IMG/VR virus record: IMGVR_UViG_3300048589_000150
Location: 1-26,227 of that record
Source of the DNA: a virus
DNA length: 26,227 nucleotides
Strand: one strand, 5' to 3'
Part shown: positions 15,891 through 23,217 of the stretch, piece after piece
Layout: each line of letters begins with the position of its first letter
Position numbering within the stretch: the stretch's first letter is position 1
The notes under the pieces: model-generated
Seen by the model: the letters and a program-made list of their open reading frames with translations, nothing else
What the model was told of the DNA's origin: nothing
Database searches by the model: none
Program-made: the position numbers and the translations under genes

Positions 15891-17079
15891 CTACGGCTAT
15901 ATCACCTCGACCGGCACGGTGTTCCCCGACACGGCGGATATCCTCGCCGAGGTTCAAGCGGACTGGCGCGCGGCGTTCGGGCAGGACTTGATCGTCACGC
16001 CGGACACCCCGCAAGGCGTCATCATCACGCTGCAGACGCTCGCCCGGGACGCCTTGGTGCGCAACAACGCCGCACTGGCCAACCAGATCAACCCGAACCT
16101 TGCGGGCGGCATTTGGCTTGACGCCATCTGGGCGCTGACCGGCGGGGCGCGCGTGCTGGCCACGCGGTCGATCGTGCGCGAGGTCACGGTGGCGGGGGTG
16201 CCCGGTGCGCTTATCCCCCAAGGCTCGCAGGCGCGCGTCGGCGAGGACGGGGCGCTGTTCGAGACAACCGGGGCCGTGACCCTCAACTCGCTCGGGCAGG
16301 GCCTCGCCACATTCCGCAGCGTCGAGTTCGGGCCGATTGGCGCGGCGGCCGGTGCGCTCGATACGATCGTCACGCCCGTGCTGGGGTGGGAAACGGTCAC
16401 GAACCCCACGCCCGCCGAGCCCGGCACCACGACCGAGAGCGACGAGGCCAGCCGCGCACGCCGCCGGGTCACGCTGGGCGCGCAAGGCGTCGCCCTGCCC
16501 GAGGCGATCCTGGCCGCCGTCTGGAATGTCGCCGACGTCACGTCCGTCGTGTTCCGCGAGAACGTCACCGACGCGCCGCTGGTCATTGAGGACCAGACGC
16601 TTGACCCGCACAGCATCTATGTGTGCGTCGATGGCGGGCTGGACAGCGAGATCGCCGCGGCTTTGCTGGCGAACAAGAGCCTCGGCGCCGGATGGAATGG
16701 CACGACCGACGTGGACGTGGTCGACCCCGCGTCCGGCCAGACCTACACCGTGTCATTCCAGCGGCCCGACGCTGTGCCGATCTTCGCCGCCGTGGACGTC
16801 AAGGTGCTGGGCCCGGGCGGCGATCCGGCCGCCACCGTGCGCGAGGCCATCGTGGCCTATGCGGCGGGCCTGCAGGAAGGCGAGGCGGGCTTGATGATCG
16901 GTCAGGACGTATCGGCTTTCGAGTTCGCGGGGGCGGTCAATCGCGCCGCACCGGACCTCTACGTCTCGAACGTCGAGATCGGCCTTGCGCCCGGAACGCT
17001 GGCTACGACGCCCATCCCCATTACGATCAGCGAGCGCGCCCAGGTGATCGGCGGCAACATCGTCGTGAACGTGACCTGA
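15883..17079 (+). CDS. Baseplate J / gp47-like wedge protein
   Basis: The 398-residue product has the gp47/J pattern. The N-terminal domain has FPDTADILAEVQADWRAAFG, ALVRNNAALANQINPNLAGGIWLDAIWALTG and a GVPGALIPQGSQARVGEDGALFET strand unit. The middle contains the conserved TTTESDEASRARRRVTLGAQGVALPEAILAAVWNV segment, and the C-terminus is beta-rich (VEIGLAPGTLATTPIPITISERAQV). It forms the wedge arm that changes conformation on contraction. It overlaps the gp25-like gene by 8 nt, and the next gene begins 1 nt after its stop. Confidence 0.88.
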   Translation: MADYGYITSTGTVFPDTADILAEVQADWRAAFGQDLIVTPDTPQGVIITLQTLARDALVRNNAALANQINPNLAGGIWLDAIWALTGGARVLATRSIVREVTVAGVPGALIPQGSQARVGEDGALFETTGAVTLNSLGQGLATFRSVEFGPIGAAAGALDTIVTPVLGWETVTNPTPAEPGTTTESDEASRARRRVTLGAQGVALPEAILAAVWNVADVTSVVFRENVTDAPLVIEDQTLDPHSIYVCVDGGLDSEIAAALLANKSLGAGWNGTTDVDVVDPASGQTYTVSFQRPDAVPIFAAVDVKVLGPGGDPAATVREAIVAYAAGLQEGEAGLMIGQDVSAFEFAGAVNRAAPDLYVSNVEIGLAPGTLATTPIPITISERAQVIGGNIVVNVT

Positions 17080-17080
17080 T

Positions 17081-17740
17081 ATGGCCGCGATCCAGCCTTT
17101 CGACCCCGGCGCGGATCTCCAAAGCGCCCTGCTATGGCAGTACGAGGCGGCGACGGGCCTGCGTAGCATCGTCGAGGCCGAACAGGCGTGGTTCGACGCC
17201 AACCAAACCCAGTTCTGGTCGGACTGGTATCGGGACGTGTTCGACCTGCGCACGGCCAACGATTTCGGCCTGTCCGTCTGGGCCATCATCCTCGACCTGC
17301 CGCTGCTGGCCTATGCGCCGGCGACCGGCGACCGGCCCGTGTTCGGGTTCGGTGAGTTCAACCTGAACTTCTATCAAAGCAATTTCGGCCGCGACAACGA
17401 CGCGGCCTTGCAGCTCTCGACCGAACAGCGGCGCCTGGCGCTGCGCCTGCGCTATTTCCAGCTCACGACGCGAGGGGCCGTCACCGAGATTAACGCCTTC
17501 CTCGCCTATCTCTTCGGCGACGAGGGGGACGTCTATGTTCTGGACGGCGAGGACATGACGGCCACGTACGTCTTCACCTTCCCTCCGAACGCGGCGCTGC
17601 TGTTCGTCCTGCAGAACTTCGACCTGTTGCCGCGCCCGGCTGGCGTACGCATCAATATCCTGATAAATCCGGCTGACCGTTTCGGGTTCGCGCCCTATTA
17701 TCTGAATTTCGACAACGGCAACTTTGGTGAGAGCGAATGA
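17081..17740 (+). CDS. DUF2612 baseplate/tail protein (tail protein I-like)
   Basis: The 219-residue product matches the DUF2612 family that follows the J-like gene in DUF3383-type myophages. It has an N-terminal helix with LQSALLWQYEAATGLRSIV, a WYRDVFDLRTANDFGLSVWAIILDLPL core, and EQRRLALRLRYFQLTTRGAVTEINAFLAYLFG. The C-terminus is aromatic (FAPYYLNFDNGNFGE). By position it corresponds to gpI, linking wedges to tail fibres. The stop forms an ATGA overlap with the fibre gene. Confidence 0.8.
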   Translation: MAAIQPFDPGADLQSALLWQYEAATGLRSIVEAEQAWFDANQTQFWSDWYRDVFDLRTANDFGLSVWAIILDLPLLAYAPATGDRPVFGFGEFNLNFYQSNFGRDNDAALQLSTEQRRLALRLRYFQLTTRGAVTEINAFLAYLFGDEGDVYVLDGEDMTATYVFTFPPNAALLFVLQNFDLLPRPAGVRINILINPADRFGFAPYYLNFDNGNFGESE

Positions 17741-19245
17741 GCACGCAAAAGTTTTTCAAAGTCGCCTTTGCCGCCAGCGGCGATATTTCGCCCATTCCCG
17801 ACGCGGCGCAAATTGATGGCTCGATCAGCTACACCGAGGGGTATGGCCTCGACTACGAGCTGGACCCGACCAGCGACCCGGACGCCAAGCGCATCGAGCG
17901 CACCAAGTTCAACGACCTGCTGCGCGACGTGACGCTGAATATCCAGCAGTACCAGTACTACGGAAACCCCGAATTCATCACCACCGCTCAGAACGGCGGC
18001 ACGCCGGTCAGCTACGCCAAGGGCGCAATGGTCAACTACGACACGGGCGGCGGGGTTTTCCAGCTCTACACCTCCCTCGTGGCCAACAATACCGTGCTGC
18101 CCGGGTCGGACCCGACCAAATGGCGCGCGACCGACCCGTGGTCGGACAGCCTGATCGCCACCGCGGCCGATTACGTCACCCCGTCCAGCAACGCCCTCGT
18201 GACCTCCCCGGGCCGTCTGGCCACGGCGACGCGAGAGGGGCGCCTGACCTACGCCGCCGCGACCCGGTCGTCCGCCGCGTACTCGCTGACGCTGCCCGGT
18301 GCGGCCTTTACGCTCGTCGCCGGGGCGCAAGTCGACTTCACCGTGCCGGACGCTTCGCCGGCCGGGCCGCTGACGCTCAAGGTCGGCGCGCTCGCGACCG
18401 TGGCGTTGCAGACCAACGCCCAGACCGACCCGGCGGCGGGCGACCTGCAGGCGAACCGCGTCTATACGGCCCGCTACAATGGCACGGCGTGGCTGATCAC
18501 GCAGGCGTTGCCGTCGCAGCTCACGCCGCCCCTGGCGCTGCCCGACCGGCTCGCAGCGACCACGGCGAGCGTTGCCGCCTCAACCGATCTGAACACCGCC
18601 CTGTCGAACGGCTGGTATCGGGCCGCTGCGGGCGTGACCAACGGCCCAAGCGCCCTGTCAGCCGTCGCTCTGCAAATCGAGGTCAGCGCGACCGACAGCA
18701 ACAACGTCTCGCAGATCGCCCGCGCCCAGACCGGCGTGAGCGAGACCACGACCAGCACGTACCAGCGGTTCCGCATCGCCGGGACGTGGGGCCCGTGGTT
18801 CCGCGTGTACTCCACGGCAACCGAGATCCAGCGCATCGCCATCGAGCCGGGCTTTTACGGCTTCACCGCCGGCCCTTCCGCGCCGAACGGGTGGCTGGTC
18901 GCTAACGGTCAGGCCGTGAGCCGCACCACGTACGCCGCGCTGTTCGCCGTGATCGGCACGCTGTACGGCGCCGGCAACGGCACCACCACGTTCAACGTGC
19001 CCGACCTGGTCACCCGATTCCTGCGCGGCGGCACGCCGGACGGCACGCAATATGCCGATACGGTCGGGCCGCACCTTCACCAGGTCAATCCGCCGCCCCG
19101 CAACTCCGAGGGCGGGTCGGGCTACACCGTCACGGGCGGAACCGGAACGGGCGAATCGCTGTTTGCGTATAACACCGAGCTCGGCTTTACCGGGTCGGAA
19201 ACCGCGCCCAAGCACATGCTGGGCCTGCCGCTGATCAAATACTAG
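17737..19245 (+). CDS. Tail fibre with pyocin-knob and tail-collar domains
   Basis: The 502-residue product is the probable receptor-binding fibre. Residues 1-130 form the attachment region (KFFKVAFAASGD near the start, TKFNDLLRDVTLNIQQYQYYG). A Thr/Ala-rich beta region covers about 150-265. Residues about 275-362 match a pyocin-knob domain (DLNTALSNGWYRAAAGVTNGP ... FRIAGTWGPWFRVY). Residues about 369-425 match a tail-collar domain (GFYGFTAGPSAPNGWLVANG ... FNVPDLVTRFLRGG). A histidine-containing tip (GPHLHQV) precedes a glycine-rich tail ending MLGLPLIKY. Knob and collar domains are the parts most likely to differ between relatives. No separate fibre chaperone gene was recognised downstream. 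Confidence 0.85.
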   Translation: MSTQKFFKVAFAASGDISPIPDAAQIDGSISYTEGYGLDYELDPTSDPDAKRIERTKFNDLLRDVTLNIQQYQYYGNPEFITTAQNGGTPVSYAKGAMVNYDTGGGVFQLYTSLVANNTVLPGSDPTKWRATDPWSDSLIATAADYVTPSSNALVTSPGRLATATREGRLTYAAATRSSAAYSLTLPGAAFTLVAGAQVDFTVPDASPAGPLTLKVGALATVALQTNAQTDPAAGDLQANRVYTARYNGTAWLITQALPSQLTPPLALPDRLAATTASVAASTDLNTALSNGWYRAAAGVTNGPSALSAVALQIEVSATDSNNVSQIARAQTGVSETTTSTYQRFRIAGTWGPWFRVYSTATEIQRIAIEPGFYGFTAGPSAPNGWLVANGQAVSRTTYAALFAVIGTLYGAGNGTTTFNVPDLVTRFLRGGTPDGTQYADTVGPHLHQVNPPPRNSEGGSGYTVTGGTGTGESLFAYNTELGFTGSETAPKHMLGLPLIKY

Positions 19246-19256
19246 GAGACCGCCCC

Positions 19257-19352
19257 ATGCTGCACGCTCAAGACTTCCCCGCACCGCCCCCGCCGCCTCC
19301 CCCGCCACCGCCCCCGCCCCCGCCGCCGGACGAGCAACCCACCGTCCCCTAG
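19257..19352 (+). CDS. 31-residue polyproline microprotein
   Basis: A short ORF follows the fibre gene. ATG 19257 has AGGAG (19244-19248) 8 nt upstream, overlapping the fibre stop, and TAG at 19350-19352 overlaps the next GTG. The peptide begins MLHAQDFPA, continues with 15 prolines in a row, and ends DEQPTVP. All four proline codons are used (CCG, CCC, CCT, CCA), so the tract is not a simple nucleotide repeat. Such a run would stall ribosomes without EF-P. No family is recognised. Function is unknown; a translational pause ahead of the membrane-protein gene or a small structural tip are possibilities. Confidence 0.6.
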   Translation: MLHAQDFPAPPPPPPPPPPPPPPPDEQPTVP

Positions 19353-19804
19353 TGAGCTGGCTGGGCGCCCTGTGTCTGCTGGCGGTCGTGTCGACGTCTT
19401 TCCGGGCGTCGTCGCGGCTGTTTGCGGCTTTGATTTTTGTTCACTGGGCGTCTGCACAGTTCGTCTGGCGCGTGTTCGGCGACGCCATCTATCTCTACGT
19501 CATGCCGCGGGATCTGGCGCTCGGCGCGCTGGCCGCGTGGTTCGCTTGGCAGCGCCCGACGTGGTCACGCGTCGTCATCGTCGTGTGCGTTTTTTGTATG
19601 TCGATAGCGCACGTTGCGCACTGGACGCTATACGCGCGGGGTGTGTATGCTGGGGAGGAATATCTCTTCGTTCTGGAAGCCCTGTTCGTGACCATGTTAG
19701 CCGCACAAGGGGCGTTCCTTGGCCGTCCTGTTATCCGTTCTCTGCGTCGCCGGGTGGTTGCCCGTCGTGGCGTTCCTGACCTGGTTGGAGCGAAAAGACG
19801 ATGA
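19352..19804 (+). CDS. Multi-spanning membrane protein, probable lysis-region protein
   Basis: The 150-residue product has four or five hydrophobic segments (about 2-17, 22-39, 52-66, 72-91 and 104-123) separated by short polar turns, and an arginine-rich end. GTG 19352 overlaps the polyproline stop (TAGTG). Position after the fibre gene and before two other small membrane proteins suggests the lysis cassette, but no holin family is recognised. From about 19719 the codon pattern deteriorates (11 of 27 codons with G/C at the third base), while the frame of the overlapping 19719 ORF scores 22 of 26. The C-terminal 27 residues are therefore probably constrained by that ORF, or the gene is frame-shifted here. 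Confidence 0.6.
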   Translation: MSWLGALCLLAVVSTSFRASSRLFAALIFVHWASAQFVWRVFGDAIYLYVMPRDLALGALAAWFAWQRPTWSRVVIVVCVFCMSIAHVAHWTLYARGVYAGEEYLFVLEALFVTMLAAQGAFLGRPVIRSLRRRVVARRGVPDLVGAKRR

Positions 19805-19925
19805 TCGCAGACGCGCTTCCGATCGGCTTGGCCTTTGCGATGCTGGTCCAGACGGCCGCAATCGCGTTTTGGGCCGGGCGGATGACGCAGCGTCTGACTG
19901 CCGTGGAAAAGATCGCCGGGGATAG
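19719..19925 (+). CDS. Small single-span membrane protein in an overlapping frame
   Basis: A 68-residue ORF begins at TTG 19719, with AAGGGG (19707-19712) 6 nt upstream and the previous in-frame stop at 19698-19700. Its first 22 residues are one hydrophobic segment (AVLLSVLCVAGWLPVVAFLTW), followed by a charged stretch (LERKDDDRRR). Third-position GC is high only up to about 19800. Beyond that it overlaps the next gene and looks like out-of-frame sequence. It may be a real small membrane protein (holin, antiholin or spanin partner) or the displaced end of the gene before it. No lipobox is present. Confidence 0.4.
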   Translation: MAVLLSVLCVAGWLPVVAFLTWLERKDDDRRRASDRLGLCDAGPDGRNRVLGRADDAASDCRGKDRRG

Positions 19926-20067
19926 CGAAAAGGTCACGCGGTTGGTCGTCGAAATGGAGCACGCGACGGCCGGCATCGAGCGTCTCGAACACCAGATGGA
20001 AAACGTGCAGCGCCAGCTTGCCAACATCGCAACCGGACGTATGGGGCAGTCCGGGGTGCTCCCGTGA
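19801..20067 (+). CDS. Membrane-anchored coiled-coil protein (spanin-like or DUF2730-like)
   Basis: The 88-residue product has one N-terminal transmembrane helix (about 6-25) and a long heptad-rich helix (about 30-77, with EKIAGDSEKVTRLVVEMEHATAG and LEHQMENVQRQLANI). That is the topology of inner-membrane spanin subunits and also of the Mu-like DUF2730 proteins. The start ATG 19801 overlaps the stop of the 150-residue membrane protein (ATGA). It overlaps the next gene by 4 nt. The lysis role is inferred from topology and position. Confidence 0.6.
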   Translation: MIADALPIGLAFAMLVQTAAIAFWAGRMTQRLTAVEKIAGDSEKVTRLVVEMEHATAGIERLEHQMENVQRQLANIATGRMGQSGVLP

Positions 20068-20330
20068 CCCTCGATCGCATTGCGTGGTTCGTCGGGGAGA
20101 TTGCTCGCCCTCTCGCCATCATCGTCTCGTCAGTCTCGGCCAGCACCGCAAGCGTTGTGATGGCCTTTCGGGTCGCGGACGGCTCGGACGGCTCGCTGCT
20201 GGCCGGGGCGATCTGGCTGGGCGTCTCGGTCATCATGGGCGCCAAGGCCGCCGAAGAGTTCGGTAAAAACCGCAACGCCGCGAAGGTCCAGGTCGCCAAG
20301 GCCGCCGAGCGTGAGCCGGGCCGCGACTAG
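20064..20330 (+). CDS. Putative holin (two membrane segments)
   Basis: The 88-residue product begins MTLDRIAWFVGEIARPLAI, a start seen in several small phage holins. It has two hydrophobic helices (about 16-35 and 45-61) and a charged C-terminal tail rich in Lys, Arg and Glu, which fits a class II holin with cytoplasmic ends. It starts at ATG-less GTG 20064 in an overlap with the previous stop (GTGA). Its own TAG (20328-20330) shares the bases CTAG with the stop of the DNA polymerase on the other strand. No endolysin gene is visible beside it. Confidence 0.55.
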   Translation: MTLDRIAWFVGEIARPLAIIVSSVSASTASVVMAFRVADGSDGSLLAGAIWLGVSVIMGAKAAEEFGKNRNAAKVQVAKAAEREPGRD

Positions 20331-22633
20331 CCCTTCCGATACCGCCGACCGCGCCAGCCGCCCGCCGCACGGATAGGCCACGGGCGGCCCCCCGCATCGT
20401 GCGCCCAGTCAGGCATCGTGGCCATGATGCGCTCGAATTCCTCTAGCGAGCCGGTGCCCTGCGGAACCTCGGCGAGGATCTCGTCGTACACGTGCAGGAC
20501 GGTCGGGTAGCCCGCCATGCGCAGGTTGAGGATCGCGTGCCGCAGAATGTCGTGCGCCGTGGCCTGGACGATATTCTCTGTCAGCCGGCCGCCATACGTC
20601 TCCATGGGCCCCCAGCCCATCGGCCCGTACTTGGGGTTGCTGTTCCACGTCATATAGACGATCGACAGCTCGTCGGGCCGGCGCTGCGACGGATAGAGGC
20701 GGGGCGAGTGGTAGGTCAGCTCGCGGCCGGACAGCAGCGTCACTATGAGCGCCTGCGGGGCCGCGCCATTCACCCCCGTGTGAATGGTGGTTCCGGGCGA
20801 CCCGTCCCCTGTCGCCGGGCGGTGGGGCATGTCGCGCAGCTCAAACTTAACGCCGCGCCAGTCGTACACGGCGCCGGGGTTCTGGATCGCCGCGATCGCC
20901 ATACCCTCGTAACCGAACAGCTCGGGGCGCCGGTCGCGGTCCCACGGGAGGCCCCGGAACTGGCCGCCCCACAAGTCCACGATGGCGGGGCTGGCCGCGC
21001 GCCAGGCGAGGATTTGCGCCTTGATCACGTCGTCCGGCTCGGTGCTGCCGAACGCCTTGTACGAGCCTATCCATCCGCCGAAGCCGCAAGCCAATTCCGA
21101 AACCTTACCGATATGCTGGCGATCCGGGTGGTGCTCGCCGTGCGCGGCGTGATAGGCGAGGTACTCGTCGAGCGAACGCCCCGTGATCTTGCTGGCCCCG
21201 ACCAGATATATCGGGTCGCCGTTGTGGAACGCGTCGATACGCCATTGCTCCCCGGCCAGCATGGCGATGACCACGGCCTCGATCGCGCTGTAGTCGCTGG
21301 CGATCAGATCCATGCCGGGCCCGGCGACGAACAGCCCGCGCAGGCACCCCGATATGCAGGACAGCGCGTCGCCGAAATACCACTCGACCAGTTGCAGCGA
21401 GCGCGTCGCCATGATTTCCAGCACGGGGTCGACGGCCTCGGCGGACCATTTGCCCTTGCGCGCCCCCGCCGCGTCCGCGCCGCACCACGGGCAGACGTCG
21501 TGACCTCGGCGGAACGGGCGGCGACAGGCGCACCAGTTGAGCGACGGGCCCTCGCGCGGGAGGTTGAGCGGTTGAGGGCCTTCGCCTGTCGGACGCCCCG
21601 TGCGCGCGCCGTGGTGGATAATGAGGTTCTGCAGCCGGTCGTTGCGGTTCGCCTGGTGCTCCATAGCGTATAGCTTTTTGACGCTGGCGGACCCTATGAG
21701 CTGGCGGATTTCCAGCGCCCGGCGCGCGGCGTACTGGCCGCCCGGGGGGTGCGGGGCCATGCGGGCGAGCGCCTCGTCGATGGCCGCCTCGTCCATGCTG
21801 GCCATCTGGACGCCCTGCGCGGCCAGCCAGCCCCGCGTGGCCTGCAACTGCGTCGGGTCCAGCCCGCCCGTGAGGGTGCGGAATTCCGCGCCGTACAGGT
21901 CGAGCGCCTGTTCGAGGACGGACATACAGTCGCGCAGGGCGGGGCGGTCAATGGCGATGCCGCGCCGGTTGATTTCCTGATCGACCAACCAGAACACCGT
22001 TTCGGCGTCCGACATGGGCGGCGTGGCCTCCGATGCGGCGCGTTCGGCGAGCACGTCCTGGTCACAGTACGCCCGGTACGCCTCGAATTGTACGGGATCC
22101 TCGTCGGGCCGGATGCGTCGGCGCGGGTCTTTTTTCGTCGGGTCGCGGGGCATCGAAAACACCTTCATCAGGCGCGTGCCCTCTTTGTCCTTTCCGGGCG
22201 TGCCGAGCACGGCGGCCAGATTGCCCAGCGCGCCGGGCAGGGAGGCCACACGGGCCTTAGCCGCGCTGCACCGCAACTGGTTGACGTAGGGCGCGAGCGA
22301 CGGCCAGCCGTAACGGGGCACGCACACGTTCTCCCACACGAGATATTCGAACATCAGGTTGTGCGCCTCGAGCATCCCGCCCCGCGCGAGGTGGTCGAAC
22401 AGCGGCGTGGGGTTCGGCTCGCCCGGTCGCCAGCGCCGCACGCCCTGACCATCCGCCAGGTCGTACGATGCGGTCAGCACCTCGGCGGTCGGGTGCTCGG
22501 TATAGACCGCCGTACCCACGACGGGCAGGCCCTTGGACCGTGCGCCCTGGGGCGCTTCGTGCTTGCCGGTCGCGGGGTTGAAATTGTAGCCCGCGGCAGA
22601 AAATGTCTCAAAATCTAGGGCGGGGAGGGTCAC
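20327..22633 (-). CDS. Phage family A DNA polymerase with 3'-5' exonuclease and inserted zinc-ribbon-like motif
   Basis: The 768-residue product starts at GTG 22633, which forms a GTGA overlap with the stop of the preceding gene; an in-frame TTG at 22663 is less likely. Exonuclease motifs are D7-x-E9 (ALDFETFS), H91-N92..F95-E96 and Y189..D193 (YCDQD). Polymerase motif A is D447-Y-S-A-I-E452, motif B is K510-x7-F518-G519, and motif C is V715-Y-D717-E718, where most family members have His-Asp-Glu. Between the thumb/palm HGARTGR segment and motif A lies C368-x-C370-x10-C381-x2-C384, a likely zinc ribbon. There is no 5'-nuclease domain, as usual for phage replicative enzymes. It probably copies the phage genome together with the DUF2815-like SSB and the DUF2800 nuclease encoded upstream in the same operon. 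Confidence 0.92.
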   Translation of the reverse strand: MTLPALDFETFSAAGYNFNPATGKHEAPQGARSKGLPVVGTAVYTEHPTAEVLTASYDLADGQGVRRWRPGEPNPTPLFDHLARGGMLEAHNLMFEYLVWENVCVPRYGWPSLAPYVNQLRCSAAKARVASLPGALGNLAAVLGTPGKDKEGTRLMKVFSMPRDPTKKDPRRRIRPDEDPVQFEAYRAYCDQDVLAERAASEATPPMSDAETVFWLVDQEINRRGIAIDRPALRDCMSVLEQALDLYGAEFRTLTGGLDPTQLQATRGWLAAQGVQMASMDEAAIDEALARMAPHPPGGQYAARRALEIRQLIGSASVKKLYAMEHQANRNDRLQNLIIHHGARTGRPTGEGPQPLNLPREGPSLNWCACRRPFRRGHDVCPWCGADAAGARKGKWSAEAVDPVLEIMATRSLQLVEWYFGDALSCISGCLRGLFVAGPGMDLIASDYSAIEAVVIAMLAGEQWRIDAFHNGDPIYLVGASKITGRSLDEYLAYHAAHGEHHPDRQHIGKVSELACGFGGWIGSYKAFGSTEPDDVIKAQILAWRAASPAIVDLWGGQFRGLPWDRDRRPELFGYEGMAIAAIQNPGAVYDWRGVKFELRDMPHRPATGDGSPGTTIHTGVNGAAPQALIVTLLSGRELTYHSPRLYPSQRRPDELSIVYMTWNSNPKYGPMGWGPMETYGGRLTENIVQATAHDILRHAILNLRMAGYPTVLHVYDEILAEVPQGTGSLEEFERIMATMPDWAHDAGGRPWPIRAAGGWRGRRYRKG

Positions 22634-22815
22634 GCGGGGTAATATCGCCAGTGGCGCGGCCAAACCGTGTCGGGCATCCGCAAAATCTTGCCGTTGCGCA
22701 GCGCCCGTTTCACTTCGCGGGCGAGCGGGGTTCCGGCGTCAATCGCCAAGCTGGACAGACCGTTGCGCCGGATGTGCTCCTTGGCGAAAAGGTCGGTGAG
22801 GGTCGGCTCGGTCAT
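22630..22815 (-). CDS. Small uncharacterised protein upstream of the polymerase
   Basis: The 61-residue product starts at ATG 22815, 1 nt after the stop of the preceding gene, and its TGA overlaps the polymerase GTG. It is basic and mainly helical (TLTDLFAKEHIRRNGLS, PLAREVKRALRNGKILRM) and ends in an aromatic, arginine-containing tail (WPRHWRYYPA). The helix-turn-helix-like spacing and charge would fit a DNA-binding or polymerase-associated peptide, but no family is recognised. Tight coupling to the polymerase suggests a replication role. Confidence 0.6.
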   Translation of the reverse strand: MTEPTLTDLFAKEHIRRNGLSSLAIDAGTPLAREVKRALRNGKILRMPDTVWPRHWRYYPA

Positions 22816-22816
22816 C

Positions 22817-23050
22817 CTACTCGCTCCCGATCCAGCGCGGCACGCCCGTCGTATCGACGCCGTCCGCTTCGATTTCCCACCAAGTCGTTGTCGGAACGCT
22901 CGTGCCGCTGTAGCGCAGCAGCCGAACGAACCCGCCCGCGTGACCTGCGTAAATGTGCTCGCCGCGCCGGTACACCTTGGCCTGGCGAAACACCCCGCCG
23001 CGTGTGCGCAGGATCACGGCGCCCTCGGGGATCTCATGGAATAGCTGCAC
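22817..23050 (-). CDS. Small conserved-type phage protein of unknown function
   Basis: The 77-residue product is beta-rich: FHEIPEGAVILRTRGGVFRQAKVYRRGEHIYAG in the first half, then GFVRLLRYSGTSVPTTTWWEIEADG. Proteins with this look are common in phage replication modules but have no assigned function that I know. The start ATG 23050 lies inside the 3' end of the zinc-ribbon gene (17-nt overlap), implying coupled translation. No catalytic motif, membrane segment or signal peptide is seen. Confidence 0.65.
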   Translation of the reverse strand: MQLFHEIPEGAVILRTRGGVFRQAKVYRRGEHIYAGHAGGFVRLLRYSGTSVPTTTWWEIEADGVDTTGVPRWIGSE

Positions 23051-23177
23051 GGCTGGTCTCCTGCGCTGCGTTGAGGGCGTGGCGTATCAGATTAGGCAAG
23101 GCGCCGTGGCGGGAGCAGACAAAGAACCGCGCGGCGTTTTTGCGGGCCTTCGCGCCGCATTTCGGACAGTGGGCCAT
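23034..23177 (-). CDS. Zinc-ribbon microprotein
   Basis: The 47-residue product starts at ATG 23177, which has AAGGA 8 nt upstream on the minus strand; the frame continues upstream for 16 codons without such support. It carries C-P-K-C-G near the N-terminus and V-C-S-R-H after 13 residues (C-x2-C-x13-C-x2-H), a likely zinc-binding site, then a basic helix (ALPNLIRHALNAAQETSR). It overlaps the next gene by 17 nt. A nucleic-acid-binding role is plausible from charge and motif. A 105-bp structured element lies directly upstream. Confidence 0.6.
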   Translation of the reverse strand: MAHCPKCGAKARKNAARFFVCSRHGALPNLIRHALNAAQETSRAAIP

Positions 23178-23217
23178 CGAGGCAATCCTTAAGGGAAACT
23201 CGGCGGCGGGGGCCTTC

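Noticed and set aside
22634-22663. TTG 22663 as the polymerase start
   Set aside because: GTG 22633 forms a GTGA overlap with the previous stop and begins just before the exonuclease I motif; the extra 10 residues have no support.
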